A stretch of 64,000 nucleotides of DNA from positions 1-64,000 of the forward strand of contig CAINLR010000193.1 of the NCBI GenBank assembly GCA_903850425.1, in the 5' to 3' direction. The stretch's first letter is position 1. Each line of letters opens with the position of its first letter. Source of the stretch: an uncultured Verrucomicrobia subdivision 3 bacterium. Its GTDB lineage: Bacteria > Verrucomicrobiota > Verrucomicrobiia > Limisphaerales > UBA11358. This document shows, piece by piece, positions 49,290-57,056 of the stretch. A program made the position numbers and the translations under genes. Below the pieces are notes generated by a model. It searched no databases and was not told the origin of the DNA. It saw nothing but the letters and a program-made list of their open reading frames with translations.

Positions 49290-51104
49290 ATGCCGCCGTG
49301 GCGAAATATCCTGGGAATCTCCGCCTATTACCACGATGCCGCGGCGGCATTGGTCTGCGATGGCCGCATCACCGCCGCCGCGCAAGAGGAACGCTTCACG
49401 CGCAAGAAGAACGATGCGGATTTTCCAAACCATGCCATCGCCGCCTGCCTGCGCCAGGCCAATCTCACTTGCGGCCAATTGGACGCCGTCGTGTTCTACG
49501 ACAAACCCATTCTCAAATTCTCCCGCGTGCTGGAAACGTATCTGGCCGTGGCGCCCAGCGGCTGGCGGACGTTTCCCACCGTGCTGTCGAACTGGCTCGG
49601 CGAGCGGCTCGATTTGCGCGGCACCCTGCGCAAGGAACTGCCGGAACTCCGCACCGCTTGCGCCATCCTGTTTGCGGAACATCACCAGTCCCACGCCGCC
49701 AGCGCGTTCTATCCGTCGCCGTTCAACGACGCGGCCATCCTCACGATTGACGGCGTCGGCGAATGGGCGACCACCACGATTGGCCTCGGGCGCGGCGCGA
49801 AAATCCGGTTGATCGAAGAGATGCGTTTTCCCCACTCCGTCGGTCTGCTCTACTCGGCATTCACGGATTATTGCGGATTTCGCATTAATTCCGGCGAATA
49901 CAAATTGATGGGGCTGGCACCCTACGGCGAGCCGAAATATGCCGGCGTGATCCGCGAAAATCTGCTGGATCTGAAACCGGACGGCTCGTTCCGGTTAAAC
50001 CTGGACTACTTCAATTTTCTCGGTGGCACGACCATGACCAACGGCCGCTTTCACCGGTTGTTTGGCGGCCCACCCCGCCGTCACGAAGAACCCATCGAGC
50101 AACGGCACATGGACGTGGCCCGCTCGATCCAGATGGTTTGCGAAGAGCTGGTGCTGGGGCTGGCCCGTCGCGCGCGCGACGTGACCGGCTGCGACAATCT
50201 TTGCCTGGCCGGCGGCGTGGCGCTCAATTGCGTGGCCAACGGACGCCTCCTGCGTGAAAAAATGTTCAAGCGCCTCTGGATTCAACCGGCCGCAGGCGAC
50301 GCCGGCGGCGCTCTCGGCGCGGCGCTGGCCGCATGGCACAGCCGCGAAGCGCGCACCCCGGAGGCCGATGACTCCATGCGTGGCTCGCTGTTGGGGCCCG
50401 CGTATTCCGACGACGAAATCGAAGCCATCCTCAAAAAACATAACGCCGTCCATGCCCGTTATTCGGACAATGAATTGTTGGAGAAAACCGTCCAACTGCT
50501 GGCGGATGAAAAAGTCGTGGGCTGGTTTCAGGGCCGGATGGAATTTGGTCCGCGCGCCCTCGGCAATCGCTCCATTCTCGGCGACGCCCGCTCACCGCGC
50601 ATGCAATCGGTGATGAACCTCAAAGTGAAATTCCGCGAATCCTTCCGCCCGTTCGCGCCGATTGTGCGTCGGGAGCGGGTGGCGGATTATTTCGAGTTGG
50701 ATGAAGATTCGCCCTACATGTTGCTGGTGGCGCCGGTTCAAACCCGTTTGCACCAGCCGTTGCCGGCGGGCACGAAAGGATTTGATCTGCTCAAAGCCGG
50801 GCGCTCGACGATTCCCGCCGTGACGCATGTGGATTATTCCGCGCGCATCCAAACCGTCTCGCGCGAGATCAATCCGCGCCTTTACGACTTGCTCCTGCGA
50901 TTTGAACAAACCACCGGCTGCGGCGTTCTGGTCAACACCTCGTTCAACGTGCGCGGCGAACCGATCGTCTGCACCCCGGACGATGCTTACCGCTGTTTCA
51001 TGAACACGGAGATGGATTATCTGGTCCTCGGCAATTTCATCATCGAACGCCTGGCCCAGCCCGGCGCCAAAGTCGAACGACGCGTCGCGCTGCAAGCCGA
51101 TTAA
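49290..51104 (+). CDS. NodU/CmcH-family O-carbamoyltransferase (SxtI-like)
   Basis: 604-residue cytoplasmic enzyme expected to transfer a carbamoyl group from carbamoyl phosphate via carbamoyl-adenylate to a hydroxyl. The N-terminal Kae1-like domain begins NILGISAYYHDAAAALVCDG, with EERFTRKKND, EHHQSHAASAFYPS (metal-binding His residues), LTIDGVGEWATT and NSGEYKLMGLAPYG. The C-terminal YrdC-like domain has GWFQGRMEFGPRALGNRSILGDAR, KFRESFRPFAP and NTSFNVRGEPIVCTPDDAYRCF. Length and motifs are normal for the family. The acceptor is unknown. Neighbours (DUF5989, SxtJ-like, SGNH-TPR) point to modification of a surface glycan or exported small molecule. Confidence 0.93.
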   Translation: MPPWRNILGISAYYHDAAAALVCDGRITAAAQEERFTRKKNDADFPNHAIAACLRQANLTCGQLDAVVFYDKPILKFSRVLETYLAVAPSGWRTFPTVLSNWLGERLDLRGTLRKELPELRTACAILFAEHHQSHAASAFYPSPFNDAAILTIDGVGEWATTTIGLGRGAKIRLIEEMRFPHSVGLLYSAFTDYCGFRINSGEYKLMGLAPYGEPKYAGVIRENLLDLKPDGSFRLNLDYFNFLGGTTMTNGRFHRLFGGPPRRHEEPIEQRHMDVARSIQMVCEELVLGLARRARDVTGCDNLCLAGGVALNCVANGRLLREKMFKRLWIQPAAGDAGGALGAALAAWHSREARTPEADDSMRGSLLGPAYSDDEIEAILKKHNAVHARYSDNELLEKTVQLLADEKVVGWFQGRMEFGPRALGNRSILGDARSPRMQSVMNLKVKFRESFRPFAPIVRRERVADYFELDEDSPYMLLVAPVQTRLHQPLPAGTKGFDLLKAGRSTIPAVTHVDYSARIQTVSREINPRLYDLLLRFEQTTGCGVLVNTSFNVRGEPIVCTPDDAYRCFMNTEMDYLVLGNFIIERLAQPGAKVERRVALQAD

Positions 51105-51506
51105 ATGAAACTGCACTTCAAGGAAGATCCCCGGGAATGGCGCAAGACCACGCTGATCGGCCTGATCGGCCCGGCCGTGATCACCGGAATTTTGCGCTGG
51201 CGCGGCGTGATATCCACGCGCTTTCTGATTGTGGTGCTGGCGGTGATCGCGGTGGCGGCGCTGTGCGTTTGCCTGCGGCCCCGCTGGTTCCGGGGACATT
51301 ACCGGTTCACGCTCCGGCTCGGGTTTTATACCACCCAAATCGTTGGCAAGGTCGTTCTGGTGGCGCTTTTTTTCTTCATCCTGACTCCATTCGGATGGAT
51401 CCTGCGACTGCTGGGCAAGGATTTTCTCCAGCTTAAATCGCCAGAAAACCAGAAAACTTTTTGGCATCCGGCCAGACAAGACAGTTCACTTGATCATCTG
51501 TATTAA
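51105..51506 (+). CDS. SxtJ-family membrane protein
   Basis: 133 residues, starting on the base after the carbamoyltransferase stop. The N-terminus (MKLHFKEDPREWRKTTLIGL) precedes two closely spaced hydrophobic helices (about 16-32 and 38-60), a basic RPRWFRGHYRFTLRLGFYTTQIVGK loop and a third helix (about 80-100). The tail ends in ENQKTFWHPARQDSSLDHLY. This layout, and the position beside DUF5989 and a carbamoyltransferase, match the SxtJ family of unknown function. A 5-base gap separates it from the next SGNH gene, so the four genes form a tight operon. Confidence 0.8.
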   Translation: MKLHFKEDPREWRKTTLIGLIGPAVITGILRWRGVISTRFLIVVLAVIAVAALCVCLRPRWFRGHYRFTLRLGFYTTQIVGKVVLVALFFFILTPFGWILRLLGKDFLQLKSPENQKTFWHPARQDSSLDHLY

Positions 51507-51511
51507 CCGTT

Positions 51512-53965
51512 ATGAGCGGGAAGAAAACCAAGAGAAAGGCCGCCAAAGAAACGGTCGCGCCATTATCCCGGCGCAAATTGTGGCAATTCCGGCTGATGGC
51601 CTTGATCGGCGTGCCGCTGCTTTTATTGGGCCTGTTGGAATTAGTCCTCCGGCTTTCCGGTTTTGGATATTCAACCGCGTTTCTGCTGAAGTCAGTCAAC
51701 CAGGGCGAAAACACGTTCGTGCAGAACAACCAATTCGGCTGGCGTTTTTTTGGACCGCGCGCGGCCCGCCTGCCGGACGCGACGTCCATCCTGCGGGAGA
51801 AACCGCCCGGCACGATTCGGATTTTTGTCTTCGGCGAATCGGCCGCCTACGGTGATCCGCAACCGCGCTTCGGCTTGCCCCGCATGTTGGAAGCCATGCT
51901 TCAGTTGCGTCATCCCGACAAGAAGTTTGAGGTGGTCAACGCCGCCATGACCGGCATCAATTCGCACGTCATCCTGCCCCTGGCCCGCGACTGCGCCAAT
52001 GCCGGCGCGGACGTTTGGGTGATTTACATGGGGAACAACGAGGTGGTCGGGCCGTTCGGTGCCGGGACGGTCTTTGGCAGTCAAACGATGCCGCTGCCCT
52101 TGATCCGCGCCGGACTCGCGCTCAAAACGACCCGGATCGGCCAAAGTTTCGACGCATTGCGGCGAGCGGCGCAGAAGGACGCCGCTGGCAGCGGTGCCTG
52201 GCAGGGCATGGCGATGTTCGTAAAATATAAAGTGGCCGGTTCCGATCCGCGCCTCGGCGCGGTCTATGAAAATTTCGGGCAAAATCTGAAAGATATCATC
52301 GCCGCCGGCCAAAACAGCGGCGCGAAAATCGTGTTAAGCACGGTGGCGGTGGACTTGAAGGATTGCGCCCCGTTCGCATCGCTGCACCGCTCCGATCTTT
52401 CGGAATCCCAGATGAATGAGTGGAACCGCCTCTTTGACGCCGGCGTGAAAGCCCAGACGAGCGGGGACTTTCATCAGGCGGCCACCGACTTCGCTCAAGC
52501 GGAACGGATTGACGATCGCTTTGCGGAATTGTGTTTTCGCCGCGGCCAATGCGTCTTGGAATTGAATGACATTGCGGGAGCCCAAAGGGAATTTATCGCC
52601 GCCCGCGATCTGGATGTCTTGCGTTTTCGATGTGACAGCCGGCTCAATGAAATCATCCGGCAACAGGCGGCGGGCGATGTGGCGCTGGCCGACAGTGACC
52701 GGGCGCTGGCGGAGGCAAGTCCAGACGGCATCCCCGGCACCGTTTTTTTTCATGAACATGTTCATCTCACATTTGAGGGCAACTACGTGCTTGCCCGCGT
52801 CATCGCGGAGAAGGTGGAAAAAATGTTGGCGCTGTCAGAAAATGCACCGTGGCCGGACATTGCCCAATGTGCGCAACGCCTCGGCTACACGTCGCGCGAT
52901 ACCCAACTGGCCTGGTCAGAAATTCGCGGGCGGCTGGGGGACGTTCCCTTTACGTTTCAAGCCAACCACGACGAGCAAATGCGCCGGCTGACCGATGCCG
53001 CGCGCAAATTGCCGCCGCCCAATTCAGCCGCGTCGCTTCGCGAAGCTCAATCCGCCGCCGAGGCCGCGCTCGCGGGGTGGCCCGATGATGCCGTGCTGTG
53101 GGAGCAGTTGGGTGAAATCAAGCAAGCGGCGGGAGATTATGCCGGGGCGGCGGCGGCGGCTCAACATTCGTTGGACCGGGTGCCCAGCAGCGCCAGTTGC
53201 TGGATGCTTTCGGGCCTGCTGCTGGCGCAGGAAAAGAAATACGAGGAAGCCGCCGCAGTGTTTCAGCATGTCTATGCGCTTGATCCGATGGCCGTTTGGG
53301 CCAGGGACAATCGCGCTACGTGCCTGGAACTGCTGGGGCGCCGCGACGAGGCGGTCATCGAGTTCAAACGCGCCTTGGCGCTGAAACCGGATTATGGCAC
53401 GGGCTGGCTGGCGCTGGGGCAACTCTATGAAGAAATGGGGCGCACCAACGACGCGGCACAATGCTTCAACCAGGCGTTGACCAATCGCGTCAACCAAATG
53501 GAGGATCTGGCCCATCTGGCGCGTTTTTGCGCCAGCCGCCATTGGTTTGAACTGGCCGTCACCAATTTTGCTGCTGCCATTGCGCTTAGCCCGTCGGATC
53601 CCAGCTTGCGCATGGATGCTGGGGGGGCGCTGACGGCCCTCGGGCGACATGACGAAGCGGTGCAACAATACCTGGCGGCCGTTGAACTGGCACCCGAGCA
53701 GGTGCAAGCGCACATGCATTTGGGGGTTGCGCTTGGCCGGCTGAAGCAGCCCGCCCCGGCCGAGCATGAGTTTCGCCAGGTTCTACGCCTTGATCCCAAT
53801 TCTATTCAGGCGCGGGTGAACTTGGGCATCGCCTTATACGAACAGGAAAAGCTGGATGATGCCCGCAAACAATTTGAGGACGTGCTTCAGCGCAACCCCA
53901 ATGATGCAACCGCCCTGCGTTATGCCCCGCTTTTGCGGAACCGGACGTCTCCAGCGGCACCATGA
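51512..53965 (+). CDS. Membrane-anchored SGNH hydrolase-like protein with TPR repeats (paralogue 2)
   Basis: 817 residues, homologous along its length to the protein encoded at 46653-48929. One transmembrane helix (about 27-49) precedes the SGNH domain with Ser110 in IFVFGESAAYGDP, YMGNNEVVGPFG as the GxN block and FFHEHVHLTFEGNYVLA near residue 415. The remainder is TPR-like (for example LLAQEKKYEEAAAVFQHVYALDP, LLGRRDEAVIEFKRALALKP, LYEQEKLDDARKQFEDVLQRNP). It is the last gene of the DUF5989-carbamoyltransferase-SxtJ operon. Acyl transfer or deacylation on an exported product is the family-based expectation; the actual reaction is unknown. Confidence 0.82.
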   Translation: MSGKKTKRKAAKETVAPLSRRKLWQFRLMALIGVPLLLLGLLELVLRLSGFGYSTAFLLKSVNQGENTFVQNNQFGWRFFGPRAARLPDATSILREKPPGTIRIFVFGESAAYGDPQPRFGLPRMLEAMLQLRHPDKKFEVVNAAMTGINSHVILPLARDCANAGADVWVIYMGNNEVVGPFGAGTVFGSQTMPLPLIRAGLALKTTRIGQSFDALRRAAQKDAAGSGAWQGMAMFVKYKVAGSDPRLGAVYENFGQNLKDIIAAGQNSGAKIVLSTVAVDLKDCAPFASLHRSDLSESQMNEWNRLFDAGVKAQTSGDFHQAATDFAQAERIDDRFAELCFRRGQCVLELNDIAGAQREFIAARDLDVLRFRCDSRLNEIIRQQAAGDVALADSDRALAEASPDGIPGTVFFHEHVHLTFEGNYVLARVIAEKVEKMLALSENAPWPDIAQCAQRLGYTSRDTQLAWSEIRGRLGDVPFTFQANHDEQMRRLTDAARKLPPPNSAASLREAQSAAEAALAGWPDDAVLWEQLGEIKQAAGDYAGAAAAAQHSLDRVPSSASCWMLSGLLLAQEKKYEEAAAVFQHVYALDPMAVWARDNRATCLELLGRRDEAVIEFKRALALKPDYGTGWLALGQLYEEMGRTNDAAQCFNQALTNRVNQMEDLAHLARFCASRHWFELAVTNFAAAIALSPSDPSLRMDAGGALTALGRHDEAVQQYLAAVELAPEQVQAHMHLGVALGRLKQPAPAEHEFRQVLRLDPNSIQARVNLGIALYEQEKLDDARKQFEDVLQRNPNDATALRYAPLLRNRTSPAAP

Positions 53966-53971
53966 ATGGCG

Positions 53972-54009
53972 AACGCCTTTCATCCAGTGCGCAACACGGG
54001 CGTTTTTCG
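53972..54009 (+). terminator. Weak possible terminator after the SGNH-TPR operon
   Basis: AACGCC (53972-53977) can pair with GGCGTT (53999-54004, read through a 21-base loop), followed by a short T run. The stem is only 6 bases and the loop is long, so this is a weak candidate. Confidence 0.25.
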
Positions 54010-54040
54010 CTCGTGGTGCTGGCGTTGCTATTTTTAAACA

Positions 54041-54086
54041 TCGTTATTATTGACGACATGCCGTGGGTGCGTGTTTGGACAATACT
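54041..54086 (+). promoter_or_regulatory. Family 2 promoter element upstream of GH2
   Basis: TCGTTATTATTGACGA (54041-54056) is followed, 25 bases after TTGACG, by AATACT (54081-54086). It is 42/56 identical by hand count to the copy at 42023, without gaps, and lies 79-124 bases before the GH2 start codon. Confidence 0.55.
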
Positions 54087-54164
54087 TGCGCAAATGATGA
54101 GCCACTGATTGGCGGCGCAAACATTAGTAGTGTCGCCGCATGGATCGCAAATTTGAATTTAAAA

Positions 54165-57056
54165 ATGAAAACCATTGCACTCCTTCGCATCCTTGTTGCT
54201 GGCGCGTGCGCCGTATTGCTGGCCACGCAGCTTTCCGCCGCCGAATCGCCGCGCGAACATCTTTCGCTCGACGCCGGCTGGAAATTCCATCTGGGCGACG
54301 ACTGGCCGGACGCGCTGGTTCTCATGAACTCCGGCACCGGTGGCGGACCCGCGTCGGAAAAGTTTTCGGATTCTTTTTGGCGCACTGTCAACGTGCCGCA
54401 TGATTGGGCGGTGGAACTGCCGTTCGATTGGGCCGCCGATGGCAGCCACGGTTTTCACGCGCTCGGCGTGAAATATCAGACGAACAGCATCGCCTGGTAT
54501 CGCCGCACGTTTGATCTGCCGAAGGACGACGAGGGCAAGCGCATCTGGCTGACGTTCGACGGCGTGTTCCGCGACGCGACGGTGTGGGTGAACGGCTGGT
54601 GCGTGCGGCATCACGAGGGCGGTTACTATCCGTTCCGCGAGGACATCACGGACGTGGTGCATTATGGCGGCAAGAACACCATCGCCGTGCTGGTGGACGC
54701 GACGAAAGTCGAGGGCTGGTTCTACGAAGGCGCGGGCATTTACCGCCACGTCTGGCTGGACAAGACCGCGCCGGTGGCCATCGCGCCGGATGGGATTTTT
54801 GTTTGGTCAGATTTCACGAATAACTTGCCAAAAGGTCCGGCGAAAATTCACGCCGTATTTACCTTGGTTTTCCATGCCCCTGACTACGGTAAGCTAAAAG
54901 TCTCGAATCGAATTTACAGTCCTGACGGACATCTGATTGATAGCGGCTGGGAATCTTGGGAAAGTCGAAACGTTGGGGAAATACTTGAAGGATCCGTTCT
55001 ATCTGGAGACACCGACCTGCGTGTCAGTTCTCCCGAACTATGGTCTCCGGAATCGCCAAAACTTTACAAACTTATCACAACAGTTTTTGCCGAAGATAAA
55101 ATTGTTGACCAAAAAGAAACCGCCTTCGGCATCCGCACCGTGGGCTTTGACGCGACGAACGGCTTTTTGCTGAACGGCAGGCATTACGAGCTTTACGGCA
55201 CCTGCAATCATCAGGATCACGCCGGTGTCGGCGCGGCGATTCCCGACGCGTTGCAGGAGTTTCGCGTGAAGAAATTGAAGGAGTTCGGCTGCAACGCGTA
55301 TCGCATGTCGCATAATCCGCCCACGCCGGAATTGCTCGATGCCTGTGACCGGCTCGGCATGCTGGTCATGGATGAGAGCCGTTTGATGGGCAGCGATTCG
55401 GCGAACCTGAAAAAGTGGGACGATCAAATCCGCCGCGACCGCAATCATCCGAGCGTCGCGATGTGGTGCATCGCCAATGAGCAGTTCATGGTGCAGGACA
55501 CGCCGCAAGCCGCGAGCGTCGCACACACGATGCAGGACTACGTCAAGCAGCTCGACCCGACGCGCCCCGTCACCTACGCCTCGCCGGAAGACGACGTATT
55601 CCGCGGCATCAACTCCGTCATCGAAGTGCGCGGCTGGAATTATCATTACGGCCCGCAAATGGATCGCTATCACGCGGCGCATCCGACGCAGCCGAATTTT
55701 GGCAGCGAGCAGGCCAGCGTCGTCGGGACGCGTGGCATCTACACGAACGACCATTCGGCCGGTTACGTTGCCGCTTACGATCTCGTTTGGCCGGGTTGGA
55801 CCACGACCGCCGAAAGCTGGTGGAGTTTCTTCGCCGACCGGCCGTGGCTTTCCGGCGCATTCGTCTGGACCGGTTTTGATTATCGTGGCGAGCCGACGCC
55901 GTATTGGTGGCCGTGCGTCAATTCGCACTTCGGCATTCTCGACACCTGCGGTTTTCCGAAGGACGCTTTTTATTACTACCAATCGTGGTGGACGACGAAC
56001 ACCGTGCTGCACCTCGCGCCGCACTGGAACTGGCCCGGTCGGGAAGGCCAGGAAATCCTCGTTCAAGCCTTCAGCAATTGCAAACAAGTGGAGCTCTTCC
56101 TGAACGGGGCTTCGCTCGGAAAACAAACGATGCCGCCAAATTCAAAATTGAGCTGGCAGGTGAAATACGCGCCGGGAACGTTGAGCGCGAAAGGTTTTGA
56201 CGCCGCGGGTAACGTCATCGCCGAAACCAAGGTGGAAACCACCGGCGACGCCGCGCAAATTCAACTGACGCCGGATCGCAAAACTATCAACGCCGACGGC
56301 GCGGACGTGTCGGTATTCACCGTTTCGGCCGTGGACGCGCAAGGCCGTGTTGTTCCCGTGGCACAAAACACAGTTCATTTTTCCGTCGAAGGCGCGGGCG
56401 GCATCATCGGCGTGGGCAACGGCGATCCGAGTTGCCACGAACCGGACGTGTATGTTCCCACCGCGCCCTCGCACAACGTTCCGGTGGACAAATGGCGCTG
56501 GGAGATTGGGAAAATTTCCAAGAGCCACGAGGCGATTCCCGAATACGCGAATGATTTTGATGACTCCGCCTGGAAAACCATCAGCGGCGGCGGACCGACC
56601 ATCGAAACGCCGGACACGGCGGCGATTTATCGTGCGCACGTCAGGCTGACGGAGGAAGATTTGAAAGGTGAAGGCGCGATGATTTGCTTTAGCGGCTGCG
56701 ACGACGAAGGTTGGTATTTTGTGAACAACCAGTTCGTCGGAGAATCGCACGACTGGCAGGCGCAGCCGATTTTCGATGCGAAAAAATATCTCCACGTTGG
56801 CGACAATGTCATTGCCGTGGGCGTGTATAACGGCGTTGCCCAAGGCGGATTGAATCCCAATGTGAACGTGCAGATTGTCGGTCATGTCACTGCCGCGCCG
56901 TGGTCGCGCAGCCTGTTCAACGGCCTGGCGCAAGTCATCGTGCAATCCACGAAGGATGCCGGCGAAATCAAATTGGCGGCCACCGCCAACGGCCTCGCGC
57001 CGGCGACGGTCAATGTGCAAACCAAACTTAGCGCGCCGCGCCCATCGTTGCCGTGA
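54165..57056 (+). CDS. GH2 beta-galactosidase-like enzyme
   Basis: Exported 963-residue enzyme with signal peptide (about 1-26) from the ATG at 54165. The N-terminal jelly roll (NVPHDWAVELPF, WYRRTFDLP, VNGWCVRHHEGGYYPFREDITD) is followed by an Ig-like domain and the barrel: YRMSHNPPTPELLDACDRLGML, acid/base Glu439 in WCIANEQF and nucleophile Glu515 in FGSEQAS. C-terminal DUF4982-like and Ig-like sandwiches follow, the last interrupted by a further jelly-roll-like insert (about 765-905). The segment coding the first Ig-like domain (about 54790-55120) is clearly AT-richer than its flanks. It overlaps the GH141 gene by 4 bases. Beta-galactoside specificity is inferred. Confidence 0.88.
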   Translation: MKTIALLRILVAGACAVLLATQLSAAESPREHLSLDAGWKFHLGDDWPDALVLMNSGTGGGPASEKFSDSFWRTVNVPHDWAVELPFDWAADGSHGFHALGVKYQTNSIAWYRRTFDLPKDDEGKRIWLTFDGVFRDATVWVNGWCVRHHEGGYYPFREDITDVVHYGGKNTIAVLVDATKVEGWFYEGAGIYRHVWLDKTAPVAIAPDGIFVWSDFTNNLPKGPAKIHAVFTLVFHAPDYGKLKVSNRIYSPDGHLIDSGWESWESRNVGEILEGSVLSGDTDLRVSSPELWSPESPKLYKLITTVFAEDKIVDQKETAFGIRTVGFDATNGFLLNGRHYELYGTCNHQDHAGVGAAIPDALQEFRVKKLKEFGCNAYRMSHNPPTPELLDACDRLGMLVMDESRLMGSDSANLKKWDDQIRRDRNHPSVAMWCIANEQFMVQDTPQAASVAHTMQDYVKQLDPTRPVTYASPEDDVFRGINSVIEVRGWNYHYGPQMDRYHAAHPTQPNFGSEQASVVGTRGIYTNDHSAGYVAAYDLVWPGWTTTAESWWSFFADRPWLSGAFVWTGFDYRGEPTPYWWPCVNSHFGILDTCGFPKDAFYYYQSWWTTNTVLHLAPHWNWPGREGQEILVQAFSNCKQVELFLNGASLGKQTMPPNSKLSWQVKYAPGTLSAKGFDAAGNVIAETKVETTGDAAQIQLTPDRKTINADGADVSVFTVSAVDAQGRVVPVAQNTVHFSVEGAGGIIGVGNGDPSCHEPDVYVPTAPSHNVPVDKWRWEIGKISKSHEAIPEYANDFDDSAWKTISGGGPTIETPDTAAIYRAHVRLTEEDLKGEGAMICFSGCDDEGWYFVNNQFVGESHDWQAQPIFDAKKYLHVGDNVIAVGVYNGVAQGGLNPNVNVQIVGHVTAAPWSRSLFNGLAQVIVQSTKDAGEIKLAATANGLAPATVNVQTKLSAPRPSLP

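Noticed and set aside
54075-54090. Possible sigma-54 promoter (TTGGACAATACTTGC) before GH2
   Set aside because: The GG-to-GC spacing is one base short of the canonical -24/-12 distance, and the third family member (61864) does not keep it either.
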